A DNA stretch of 28,750 nucleotides from a virus, in the IMG/VR virus record IMGVR_UViG_3300021197_000353, positions 1 through 28,750 of that record; one strand, given 5' to 3'. Of this stretch, positions 15,404 to 23,880 are shown in pieces (position 1 is the first letter of the stretch; each line of letters begins with the position of its first letter). The position numbers and the translations under genes are program-made. The notes under the pieces are model-generated. The model was given only the letters and a program-made list of their open reading frames with translations, was not told the origin of the DNA and ran no database searches.

Positions 15404-16047
15404 TGGCAATTTTAACTAAAGGAACAGATTTCACAACAGGAGACCAGGTAACAGCTGTAAAGCTAGATAACTTGGTAGATAACGCTACATTTGCATCAGG
15501 TGCAGTAGACAATACTACTACTCAAATAGATGGCAGTGGTCAAATTATTGTCAAGGACGCTGGAATTGGTACTGCTAAAATAACTGATGACGCAGTAACT
15601 GCGGCTAAAATTGCAGCTGGTGCAGTAACAGATGTTGTTTACCCTGTTGGTTCAATTTTCACAACCGTTACTAACTATGCTGATTCTGCGGCAGTTGTGT
15701 CCGCTATTGGTGGAACAACATGGACAGCCTTTGGTGCAGGTCGAGTTCTAGTAGGTTTGGACTCCAGTGATACTGATTTTGATACAGTAGAAGAAACTGG
15801 AGGCGTAAAAGAAGTTACACTATCTACTTCTCAAATTCCTGCTCACACTCACGATACTGGCGTTGTTGGTCAAAATGATAAAAACTTTGTAGCAGCTCAA
15901 AGAATAACTGTTTCTAGTCAAAAAGGTTTTGACGATGATAATAATGATGGAACCGCATCATCTAGAACAACATCAGTAGGTGGAGGTTCTGCTCACACAA
16001 ATGTACAGCCTTACATTGTGGTCTATATGTGGAAACGTACTGCTTAA
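15403..16047 (+). CDS. Short tail fibre with tail-collar domain
   Basis: This 214-residue protein overlaps the stop of the previous gene (TAATG). The N-terminal part carries the repeated shaft pattern DAGIGTAKITDDAVTAAKIA (residues about 52-71), common in fibre stems. The C-terminal half matches the phage tail-collar domain: YPVGSIFTTV at 80-89, GRVLVGLDSSD at 113-123, IPAHTH at 145-150, and a closing NVQPYIVVYMWKRTA. The paired His of IPAHTH is the hallmark of this domain, which often binds metal in trimeric fibres. It probably contacts the host surface or joins other fibres to the tail. Confidence 0.82.
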   Translation: MAILTKGTDFTTGDQVTAVKLDNLVDNATFASGAVDNTTTQIDGSGQIIVKDAGIGTAKITDDAVTAAKIAAGAVTDVVYPVGSIFTTVTNYADSAAVVSAIGGTTWTAFGAGRVLVGLDSSDTDFDTVEETGGVKEVTLSTSQIPAHTHDTGVVGQNDKNFVAAQRITVSSQKGFDDDNNDGTASSRTTSVGGGSAHTNVQPYIVVYMWKRTA

Positions 16048-16050
16048 TTA

Positions 16051-16548
16051 ATGGAAGTAGATAACCCCATACTTAACTCAGCTGTATCTGCACTTAATTC
16101 TGCAAAGCAGCCTAAGTTCATTGAGTTCGTAGATAAAGTTGTTGATTATTGTGTAGCCAACGAAAACGGAAAAGTATTTCAGGACTGGGACCGTGATGTT
16201 CTGAGACAGTTAGTAGCGTATCACCAAGCAAAAGGAACGCTGCTTGTTTTGGCTGATAGTGATTCGGAAATAAAAGCGGTGTTCATGTGGTATAATTGTG
16301 ACTCAGATGACCAGTGGAGTTTTGTTTACAATTGGGAAGAGGACAAACCAAAGGGGGATGCAATCTTCCTAGCGTTTCTTTTTGGTAGTGAACCATTTGC
16401 TATGAAAGAACTACTACTTAAATTTATTCAATGCGAACCTGATTGCCTTACAAAGAAATTACTCGGAGTAAGATGCAGGCAAGGTAATCCGACTCGTATT
16501 AAATATACAACTAAATTATTTTCTAAAATACTAAAAGCAAAGGAATAA
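16051..16548 (+). CDS. Hypothetical protein, possible acyltransferase-like fold
   Basis: This 165-residue protein begins 3 bases after the collar fibre gene. The middle holds a beta-rich section (GTLLVLADSDSEIKAVFMWY) and an acidic turn (YNWEEDKPKGDAIFLAFLFG), followed by helices and a basic end (GNPTRIKYTTKLFSKILKAK). Order and pattern loosely resemble GNAT or toxin-activating acyltransferase folds, where a central strand precedes the acyl-CoA-binding loop, but no clear cofactor motif is visible. Genes of this sort sit among virion genes in some podoviruses. It could modify a virion protein; this is speculative. Confidence 0.5.
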   Translation: MEVDNPILNSAVSALNSAKQPKFIEFVDKVVDYCVANENGKVFQDWDRDVLRQLVAYHQAKGTLLVLADSDSEIKAVFMWYNCDSDDQWSFVYNWEEDKPKGDAIFLAFLFGSEPFAMKELLLKFIQCEPDCLTKKLLGVRCRQGNPTRIKYTTKLFSKILKAKE

Positions 16549-16549
16549 C

Positions 16550-17647
16550 ATGGGAGGCAAAGGAAAAGCACCACCACCAATTGACCCAGGCAAAGCTATG
16601 GGCGAATATATGTTCGGAACTCAATTCACTCAAGATTACCAAGGTATTACCGACCCTCGGCTACAGGAGCGAATTATAGGTGCAGAAGAACAGTTTCGTC
16701 CTCGTTATGCTGAACTTGAGTTACAGGACATCGGGACCTTTGCACGTGGTCTAGAAGCTGGAGAAGTAGATGACCCACGATACCAAGCAGCACAGGACCG
16801 CATTAGTGACTTAGAGGCTGAACTAGCACAAACTAGTCCTACAACAACCACTACTAAACGTAGAGGTCGTAGTTCTTATAGCGGAACAACTACGGAAGAA
16901 GTAGAAAATCCAGATTACAAACGACTTCAATCAGAAATAGCAAGTCAAAAAGCTACACTTGATACGCTGTCACCTACACGTATGCGTGAGGATACACCTG
17001 GACTATTTGGTTTACTAGAAGAACAATCTCAACGAGCATTTGAATTACAGCAAGAACAATTAGCCGCACAACGTGCAGCTGATGTTGGAGCATTGCAAGA
17101 GTTTGCCCCTCAAGTTGTTGAGGCTTATCGTGCTGCTGACCCTGAAAGCACAGCATTGGCACAAGCTGCACAGCAACAAGCTATGGGACTCTTTGAGGAA
17201 GCTGCTGGTCCGTTGTCACCTGAGCGTAGACGTATGGCTGAACAGGCTGCTCGTGCTGGTAGTTTAGCTCGTGGACGTATTGGTGACGAATCATCAATTG
17301 CTTCTGAAATACTTGGTCGTGAACAATTTAAATCCGCACTACGTGCTGAAGCTCGTCAAGCAGGTGCTGGAGCATTTGGACAGTCACGTGCTTTGGCTGG
17401 TGATGTAGGAATGACCCTGTTAGGTCGTCCATCACAAGCAATTAATCTTGGGGGTCAGATGCTAGGACAAGCACAAATGCAAGCAAGTCAACCTATTGGA
17501 CCTCAACTATTTGACCCAAATGTGGGTGTTAATCTAGCCCTTCAGCAACGAGCACAGGATACTGAACTTGCAGCAGCAAAAGCACAGGCTCAGGGGGCAA
17601 TGATTGGTGGAGCCTTGGGTGGATTGGGAACAATGTTTGGCAAATAA
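16550..17647 (+). CDS. Internal virion or ejection protein (probable)
   Basis: This 365-residue protein has a good Shine-Dalgarno (AAAGGA, 5 bases before the ATG). The N-terminus is Gly/Pro/Lys-rich (GGKGKAPPPIDPGKAMGEYM), followed by long helices rich in Ala, Gln, Glu and Arg (for example LEEQSQRAFELQQEQLAAQR). The C-terminus is small and Gly-rich (GAMIGGALGGLGTMFGK), like a membrane-inserting segment. An ATG-GGxGKxPPP start with a helical core and a glycine-zipper tail is typical of the first of three ejection proteins in T7-like and related podoviruses. It would leave the head during infection and help form the trans-envelope channel. Confidence 0.65.
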   Translation: MGGKGKAPPPIDPGKAMGEYMFGTQFTQDYQGITDPRLQERIIGAEEQFRPRYAELELQDIGTFARGLEAGEVDDPRYQAAQDRISDLEAELAQTSPTTTTTKRRGRSSYSGTTTEEVENPDYKRLQSEIASQKATLDTLSPTRMREDTPGLFGLLEEQSQRAFELQQEQLAAQRAADVGALQEFAPQVVEAYRAADPESTALAQAAQQQAMGLFEEAAGPLSPERRRMAEQAARAGSLARGRIGDESSIASEILGREQFKSALRAEARQAGAGAFGQSRALAGDVGMTLLGRPSQAINLGGQMLGQAQMQASQPIGPQLFDPNVGVNLALQQRAQDTELAAAKAQAQGAMIGGALGGLGTMFGK

Positions 17648-17662
17648 TAACTATTAAATAAT

Positions 17663-18559
17663 ATGGCATTTCAAACAGGAACACAAATACGCCCAGAACT
17701 GGGCAGAGCAAACGTAAGCGGATTCGCCAGAGGCGGAGCAGCTATTGGTTCTGGTATCCTTCAGGGGATTGAAAACTATCAACAGCAAAAGCAAATTACA
17801 TCATCAGCGTTGGCTGACCTAGAAGGTCGCATGGCTGCTGACCCTTCTTTGTTGGAAACCACTTCACAAGCTGGTGGTGATATTGGAAAAGCTTTCAAAA
17901 GCGTATTTGAGGAAGGCAATTACAAACAAGGTGATGTTCTTAAATTAAGCGGTTTTGTAAATTCTCTTCAATCCCAGAATATTAACGAGCAGCAGTCACA
18001 ACTTCGTGATGCTCAGATTGCAGCAGCAAAAGCACAGGCTTCTGCGACTCAACAGTTACAAAACACCAAAGCTAAAAACCTTAATGCTATGGAAAAGGCT
18101 ATCGCAACAAACACATCAACCGATGGAAGTGTTGATGTCTCAGGGCTTACTTCAACCTATATGCAACTTGGTGGTCGGGACAAGGATGATATTGCTTTAT
18201 TTAGCGATATGGCAGAACAAGCAAAGACTGGCAAGGACCCAGTATTAAAGACCGTTACTATTGATGGCTTCAAGGTTCTGTTGGTTAATAATAAGTTCAT
18301 GCAAGCCAGGGGAGCAGGGGACGGGGTTGTTACTGAGCCATCCCAAATTAAGGTTATGCAAGATAAAACCGAACGGTACAAAAAAGCTCTTGAATTATAC
18401 AAACAGGGCGATATGGTTGGTTCCCAAGCTGAACTTATTGCTATTGGAATGAAAAATTTTATGAATTTACCGATGACACCAGAGGAAGCATTCCCAGATG
18501 TAGTTACTTCAAATAAGCCTACTGTTCCTGACTCACTTGGCATACTTGATACCCCATAG
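17663..18559 (+). CDS. Second internal virion or ejection protein (probable)
   Basis: This 298-residue protein lies in the 16550-23016 ejection block. The N-terminus (GRANVSGFARGGAAIGSGILQGI) is Gly-rich, followed by an extended helical Gln/Ala/Lys-rich region (ENYQQQKQITSSALADLEGR and QLRDAQIAAAKAQASATQQL). The end is short and unstructured. Helical low-complexity proteins of this kind between two other ejection-type genes are usual in short-tailed phages. The ATG has no Shine-Dalgarno. The stop is followed by the TATAAT box that precedes the next gene. Confidence 0.6.
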   Translation: MAFQTGTQIRPELGRANVSGFARGGAAIGSGILQGIENYQQQKQITSSALADLEGRMAADPSLLETTSQAGGDIGKAFKSVFEEGNYKQGDVLKLSGFVNSLQSQNINEQQSQLRDAQIAAAKAQASATQQLQNTKAKNLNAMEKAIATNTSTDGSVDVSGLTSTYMQLGGRDKDDIALFSDMAEQAKTGKDPVLKTVTIDGFKVLLVNNKFMQARGAGDGVVTEPSQIKVMQDKTERYKKALELYKQGDMVGSQAELIAIGMKNFMNLPMTPEEAFPDVVTSNKPTVPDSLGILDTP

Positions 18560-18567
18560 GGTATAAT
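18537..18567 (+). promoter_or_regulatory. Candidate promoter giving a leaderless transcript for the large ejection protein
   Basis: TATAAT at 18562-18567 is preceded by TTGGCA at 18537-18542, a one-mismatch -35 box at a 19-base spacing (longer than ideal). The box ends 6 bases before ATG 18574, so transcription should start at or next to the start codon. The -35 box overlaps the end of the previous gene. The flank ACCCCATAGGG shares the ACCC start with the two other sites. Confidence 0.42.
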
Positions 18568-18573
18568 GCATAC

Positions 18574-21500
18574 ATGGCAATTACGGAACAAGATTTCGCT
18601 CTCAGGGTCAAAAAGAAATACCCTGAATACAAAGACTTAGATAACAAAGAATTAGTAACAAGGGTACTAAATAAGTATCCTGAATACAAGGAGCAGATAA
18701 CTGTTTCTGGTGATGTGCTTGAACCGTCACAGCCTGCAGTGGCTGTAGCACAGGAAGATAAACAAATTCCAGAAGAAGATGTAGGTATAATCCAAAGCGT
18801 CTATGAAGCAGCTTCTGACTTTGCTAGTCAGGCAAATAATATAATACCTAACACTTTAAACTTGCTCGGTGATGCAGGTAACCTGCCTATTGAGTTAGCT
18901 GCTAAAACCATGGATTGGTTTGTTTTTCCAGAATCACGAGACATGGGAACACCATTTCAAGATGTAGCTCCTGAGCCATTTGATTTTAAACCATTGTTCG
19001 TAAAAGCTGGAATTGCAACCGAAGAAGAAGCTGATTCACTGGCTGGTTATGCTGGTAAATTTACTGGAGAAGCATTAGCTTTTAATGCCCTTGCCCTAAA
19101 GGGAGCAACAGCTATTCGTAATGCTGAAAAAATGCTTAATAATCCAGCCTCACGAGGTGTAGCAAAAAATATGCTACTTGAAATACAAAACGATTTCAGG
19201 AAAAACTTAGGTAAATTTATTGCCACTGAAGGTGGTGCTGTAGCTGGTGTTGCTGGCTCACAAGAAGCGTTGGATGATGCTGATTTAGGAACAGGAACAA
19301 AACTATTACTGGAGGTTATATCTGGTCTAGGAGGTGCTGTAACAGGTCGTGCATTGGCATCCGCACCTGAGGCTTTTTCTAAAAAGTTTGGTAAACTAAC
19401 GGTCAATGAACTAAAGGCTGGTGTAGCCAAGGGAGATATTACGTACAAGGACCTTGAATGGCTTCCGATGCTAAGACAGGAAGCTCAAGCAGAGACCGCC
19501 CCTGCCCCAGCGACACCTAAAGCCACATACGAAAAACCATCCGATGTCCCTAAATACTACGAGGATATTCCTACCGATGATTACGTTGAGACCAAGATAA
19601 GGCAATCGAAGGAAAAAGGTTTAAACGAATTCGGCATGGTTGACCAGTCATCTGTAACTGGAGGTATAGATACCATACGCCTACCTTTATCTCAAATAGA
19701 GAATCTAAGAGGAAGAATGGGAGAGCATGAATTTGTAAACACTAAGTTGCCTTACGATAGTAAAGGACAAGCAAAAGTGGATGCTCTTGCTAAAGAACTT
19801 GTAAGGGATGGTAAATTCAAAAGTAAGCCCCTTATTGGCATCTTTTATGATGGACGACCACAGATTATTGAAGGAAACCATAGAATAGCTGCTGCTATAC
19901 AAGAAGGTATTCCTATTGATGTCGAAATAAGATATTTTGATGGGAGCAATTATTATGCTAAGGAGGGTTTTAAACCTAGTGAGTTAGGGAACATGGCTTT
20001 AGACGCTTCGTCTCCACCTAAAAAAACCACTACTACTGCCCTAGAGCCTACTATGCCAGGAATCGTGGAGGAGTCCAAGGTATTCAATGAAGTAAAGAGA
20101 GAGTTCACCAATGCACTTGAGCGTAAAGCAATCGCCGATACAATAGCAGCAACTAACTCTATAAATGCTTACACTCCAAGCCAGAACCCATTGATTCGTG
20201 CGGCTGTAAGTGTTTTAAAAGCTGTTGCTCCTTCTAAGATAGCTGGACGACAAAATGTTTTAGATATAGATAAGGCAAGGGGTCTAATAACTGCTGCCGA
20301 AAAAACAGGAAGTATCGTTCGTAGTAAGATTGAACAGTTCACAGGAAAAGGCAGATTCCGTGTATCAAAGCCAGAAGTAGAATCTAAAGTAAATGATTAT
20401 TTGAATGGTGGCGAGATGGACCCTGACCTTGAACCAATACGTCCGTTCTTAGAAAAGTACCGTGATACACGTAATCAACTATCAGAGGAGTTGCTAAAAG
20501 CACTTGATGATGACGCTGTGTCAATGCTGTCAAAAGAAGCCAAGGAAAATCTATTTGAAACAATACGGCAAAGCATTGATGAAAATAGTTACAACTCACG
20601 TGAGTACAGAATATTCACGGACACCAAGTTTACACCATCTTCTGCCCAAAGAAAAAAGGCTGAGATTGAAATAGCGGAATCCTTGAGGAACTCAATGGAC
20701 ATTACTTATGATGAAGCACTGAGTCTAGCTTCTAAACAACTTGATTATCTTGTTGGTCGCTCTGCTCGTACAGCAAAAGCAAAGCCAGGGGGTTATGTCC
20801 CACGTGCTTTTGATGGTCCCATCAGACGTAAAGATTTAACAATTGGACCCGAACAAAGAAAGTTCTTAGGAGAAATAACAGAACCAGGTGAACGTATATT
20901 TGGTACATTGTCACGCCAATCAAGACTACTTGCGGCACGTGAAATGGATTTAGCTGTCGCTAGGAATCTTTTAAATGAGGGACTAGCTACTACAGTACCA
21001 ACACCAAGCAACAACATACAGCTTCCGCTTGCTACGGCAGATGGACCTTCAGGTATATATGTTTCTGACGAGGTTGCTTCATCCGTATCAAAACTGAGAA
21101 TGGGTGAAACTGTAACAAGAAGTAACAATGAGGTTTTAAACGCACTCACTGACACATGGAACACTCTTGTTGGTGTTTCAAAAGCAACAAAGGTTCTTTT
21201 AAATGTCATTTCTTATGCTCCTGCTGCTTACGGTAATGCTGCTATGTCTGCTGCTTCTGCAATTTTTAGTCCTGTTGATTTGAAACGTGGTATTACTTTA
21301 GCCCTATCGGAGTTCGGTCCGATAAGAAATTTTATCACCAACAAAAATGGAAAAGTTGCTAGAAGTTTACTTGATGACATTGACAGTATGTCCAAGTACA
21401 ACCTCAATACTCAAGGTATAGTTGCGTCAGATATTCGTGATAGCTTCCGTAGAAGTCTAGTTTCAAAGATTGCTGAAAAAACTCTTTCTCCGTTTAGTAA

Positions 21501-23016
21501 AGCTTACTCAGTTCTGGACGTAGGTTTCCGATACATGACATGGAAAGGGAATCAACGTCAACTTTCAAAGATGTTTCCCAATGCAACAGAAGAGCAGATA
21601 AGACAGTCAGCGGCTGCATTGACTAATGACACTTTCCAGCAGTACGACAAGGTATCAAACGCTTTCAAGACACTATCAAGAATTGGTTTTGTCAATCCCT
21701 TCGGAACTTTTGGTGCTGAGATTGTTCGCAATATGTACAACCAGGGCAAGTACGCTGGTCAAATGGCTAAGGGTACGTTTGGTAAAGAAATAGGACTGAA
21801 CCCAGCAACGGCAAATGTTTCAGAAATGAAAAAGATAGGAGCCAAAAGAATAGCCGCCTTAACTACAGTTGGTGCTGGAACAACCGTTGGTATTAGAACC
21901 CTAAATGACAGTAAGGGGATTGACCTTGAATCAGAACGTGAGTTCAACGAAACAATTGCTCCGTTTTATGACGCAACGAAACAGTTAGTAATCATACCAG
22001 ATAATACTGGCAGAAGCGGAACGTACTTTAACCCATCATACTTAGTGCCACAAACCATAGGCAGCAATGCTTTTATGGCTGGTCTAAAAGGCAAGTCACT
22101 AGAAAGTGCTATGGATTCTATTATTGATGAGTTCATCGGTGAGGGTTCTTTTGTGTTTCAGGCTCTTGGTCAAATATCTTTAGGTCGTGATGAACGTGGA
22201 AAAGAAATAAGCCTAAGTGCCGAAGAAGCTGACATACTAAAAGCTAAGGCTAAATTATTCTACAAATTAGTTCTTGAGCCATCTTCATTTAGGGAAGCTG
22301 ATAAATGGGAGAAAGCAATCAAGGACGTTGGAACACTTGATGAGTTCAAATTAATAGGAAGATTACTTGGTCTTAGATATAATTCTTGGGATGCAAAGAA
22401 GAGCGGAATTAGCAAATTCCGTGAAGCGTCCAGCAAGATGCAGGAAGCTAAGTCAAGGTACTCATACGTACGTGACAACACTAATAAGTTACCAGCAGAA
22501 AAAGAATCAACATATAATCAAATGAACTCCGACCGCAAAAGTCAGTTCAATGAGATTATGAAGCACTACAATAATCTTTCAGGAGGAACATGGAAGTTCA
22601 CAATGGATGAAAGAATAGATATGATGAAGGAGGCTGGTTTACCTTCTGACACAATACTTGACTTACTGGATGGTCAGTATGTAGATATGCCCAAGGAAAA
22701 GACATTTCGCACCTCGGACTTCTATGAGCAAATCAAGGGAGACAAAAAACAAATTGAAAATACTATACGCCAAACATTCAAGACTGACCCTCAGTTGGCA
22801 AAAAGACTTCGTGACCATCATAAACGTATCCTTCGTGTAGAGGAAAGAAACCTTTCAGCCAGGGACAAACTATTACTAGGGTTGGACACTGACAAAAGAA
22901 TACGCAGACTTTATGACATGGGAGTACGACCCAACAATGCCTTGTACAAAGAGTACGTACGAATAATATCAAGGGACGTAGCTCAAGGCATTAAGATACT
23001 AGATAGAGGTTATTAA
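18574..23016 (+). CDS. Giant internal virion/ejection protein with ParB/Srx-like domain
   Basis: This 1480-residue protein is the last gene of the rightward block. The N-terminus carries a doubled motif, RVKKKYPEYKDLD and RVLNKYPEYKEQI (about residues 11-24 and 30-42), which I have seen at the start of other large phage proteins. Residues about 380-460 look like a ParB/sulfiredoxin-type domain: LPYDSKGQAKVDALAKELVR, KPLIGIFYDGRPQ and then EGNHRIAAAIQEGI with Glu433, His436 and Arg437. The remaining about 1000 residues are long helices with some hydrophobic stretches. Size and position match the largest ejection protein (T7 gp16-like role), which spans the envelope during DNA entry. No transglycosylase motif was found. 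The domain may be an enzyme delivered into the cell. Confidence 0.65.
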   Translation: MAITEQDFALRVKKKYPEYKDLDNKELVTRVLNKYPEYKEQITVSGDVLEPSQPAVAVAQEDKQIPEEDVGIIQSVYEAASDFASQANNIIPNTLNLLGDAGNLPIELAAKTMDWFVFPESRDMGTPFQDVAPEPFDFKPLFVKAGIATEEEADSLAGYAGKFTGEALAFNALALKGATAIRNAEKMLNNPASRGVAKNMLLEIQNDFRKNLGKFIATEGGAVAGVAGSQEALDDADLGTGTKLLLEVISGLGGAVTGRALASAPEAFSKKFGKLTVNELKAGVAKGDITYKDLEWLPMLRQEAQAETAPAPATPKATYEKPSDVPKYYEDIPTDDYVETKIRQSKEKGLNEFGMVDQSSVTGGIDTIRLPLSQIENLRGRMGEHEFVNTKLPYDSKGQAKVDALAKELVRDGKFKSKPLIGIFYDGRPQIIEGNHRIAAAIQEGIPIDVEIRYFDGSNYYAKEGFKPSELGNMALDASSPPKKTTTTALEPTMPGIVEESKVFNEVKREFTNALERKAIADTIAATNSINAYTPSQNPLIRAAVSVLKAVAPSKIAGRQNVLDIDKARGLITAAEKTGSIVRSKIEQFTGKGRFRVSKPEVESKVNDYLNGGEMDPDLEPIRPFLEKYRDTRNQLSEELLKALDDDAVSMLSKEAKENLFETIRQSIDENSYNSREYRIFTDTKFTPSSAQRKKAEIEIAESLRNSMDITYDEALSLASKQLDYLVGRSARTAKAKPGGYVPRAFDGPIRRKDLTIGPEQRKFLGEITEPGERIFGTLSRQSRLLAAREMDLAVARNLLNEGLATTVPTPSNNIQLPLATADGPSGIYVSDEVASSVSKLRMGETVTRSNNEVLNALTDTWNTLVGVSKATKVLLNVISYAPAAYGNAAMSAASAIFSPVDLKRGITLALSEFGPIRNFITNKNGKVARSLLDDIDSMSKYNLNTQGIVASDIRDSFRRSLVSKIAEKTLSPFSKAYSVLDVGFRYMTWKGNQRQLSKMFPNATEEQIRQSAAALTNDTFQQYDKVSNAFKTLSRIGFVNPFGTFGAEIVRNMYNQGKYAGQMAKGTFGKEIGLNPATANVSEMKKIGAKRIAALTTVGAGTTVGIRTLNDSKGIDLESEREFNETIAPFYDATKQLVIIPDNTGRSGTYFNPSYLVPQTIGSNAFMAGLKGKSLESAMDSIIDEFIGEGSFVFQALGQISLGRDERGKEISLSAEEADILKAKAKLFYKLVLEPSSFREADKWEKAIKDVGTLDEFKLIGRLLGLRYNSWDAKKSGISKFREASSKMQEAKSRYSYVRDNTNKLPAEKESTYNQMNSDRKSQFNEIMKHYNNLSGGTWKFTMDERIDMMKEAGLPSDTILDLLDGQYVDMPKEKTFRTSDFYEQIKGDKKQIENTIRQTFKTDPQLAKRLRDHHKRILRVEERNLSARDKLLLGLDTDKRIRRLYDMGVRPNNALYKEYVRIISRDVAQGIKILDRGY

Positions 23017-23021
23017 TAAAA

Positions 23022-23053
23022 AGCCCCGTCCCCCAACAATAAGGGACGAGGCT
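23022..23053. terminator. Bidirectional terminator between convergent gene blocks
   Basis: AGCCCCGTCCC (23022-23032) and GGGACGAGGCT (23043-23053) form an 11-bp stem with one mismatch and a 10-base loop. For the leftward strand the stem is followed by T5 and A/T-rich sequence, a good tract. For the rightward strand the following sequence ACCTTTATC is a weak tract. It lies between the stops at 23016 and 23140, so it ends both blocks. Confidence 0.85.
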
Positions 23054-23081
23054 ACCTTTATCACACAATGAGGATTTAATA

Positions 23082-23125
23082 GGGAGAAAAAATATAAAAC
23101 TCCCGCTACCGATTACTCAAGTAGC
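23082..23125 (-). other. Two small hairpins in the 3' region of the leftward operon
   Basis: Stems GGGAG/CTCCC (23082-23086 with 23100-23104) and GCTAC/GTAGC (23105-23109 with 23121-23125) lie between the homing endonuclease stop and the main terminator. Read leftward, the GCTAC hairpin runs into a TTTTATATTTTTT tract, so it may be an auxiliary terminator or part of a stable 3' end. Each stem is only 5 bp. Confidence 0.4.
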
Positions 23126-23139
23126 TTACCTCTTACGTA

Positions 23140-23880
23140 TTATACACCTAGCAGTTCCAGCCTTAACTTAAGCTGGCGTTTCTCCTCGGAAAGTTTTTTA
23201 CGCTGTTCAATCATTCGGTCAATGCGGTAAGAAAGTAAGCGTGATTCAGAGCGAATCATTTCAATCTGTGTCTGAATTCTTTCGAGGTTCTCATTAACAT
23301 TATCCATACCCTGAACATGGTATTTCTGATTGTATTTGTCAACGAATAAGTCAGGAAAATTTAGACCTTCTTGAGGGAATCCAAAGTCAAAGGCAATCCT
23401 GTCACGAGCTATTGCTGCGTCTTTTTCATCATCAAAGTATTTGGTACTTTTTCTTTTTTCGTTTCCGCCTTTTTTGACACGGCACATACCCTTCCATTTT
23501 TCTCTGCTGATGTCCCAGCATACCCCTCTGTACTGAGATGACGTACCTTTTATTTTGGACTGGAATGCTCGCTTGTTTTCTGATGCAGTTAAATACCTTA
23601 GATTTTCGGGTCTATTGTCTAGCTTGTTTCCATTAATGTGGTCAACTTGAAATCTGTATTCATGCTTGCCGATAAATGCTTCTGCTATTATAACGTGAAT
23701 AAAGTAATGACTTCCATCCAGAACGGTTTTTGCGTATCCCTTATCGCTGATGAAACCAAATCCCCTCTTAGATTTACCTGAGGACTTGTGATAGCGAGTA
23801 ATACTTCCGTCAGAATGGCAGGTTACTTTAATGCCATTGAATTTAATTGTCCTGGATGTTATTTTGTCTAGTGTTTTCAT
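23140..23880 (-). CDS. HNH homing-type endonuclease with AP2 domain and C-terminal coiled coil
   Basis: This 246-residue protein has two recognisable domains. An HNH_3-type nuclease core includes IHVIIAEAFIG (His62) and VDHINGNKLDNRPENLRYLT (residues 79-98), with Asp80, His81 and the two Asn of the motif. An AP2-like DNA-binding domain begins at SSQYRGVCWDISREKWKGMC (114-133) and ends near residue 167. The combination is typical of mobile homing endonucleases. The last 55 residues (192-246), starting at an internal Met, are a separate coiled coil rich in Arg, Glu and Leu. The ATG overlaps the DnaB stop (TAATG), unusual for a free-standing homing gene. A cut site was not identified. Confidence 0.78.
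   Translation of the reverse strand: MKTLDKITSRTIKFNGIKVTCHSDGSITRYHKSSGKSKRGFGFISDKGYAKTVLDGSHYFIHVIIAEAFIGKHEYRFQVDHINGNKLDNRPENLRYLTASENKRAFQSKIKGTSSQYRGVCWDISREKWKGMCRVKKGGNEKRKSTKYFDDEKDAAIARDRIAFDFGFPQEGLNFPDLFVDKYNQKYHVQGMDNVNENLERIQTQIEMIRSESRLLSYRIDRMIEQRKKLSEEKRQLKLRLELLGV

Noticed and set aside
18157-18591. Minus-strand frame opposite the second ejection gene and the 18574 start
   Set aside because: It covers a supported gene and the candidate promoter; no recognisable protein features.
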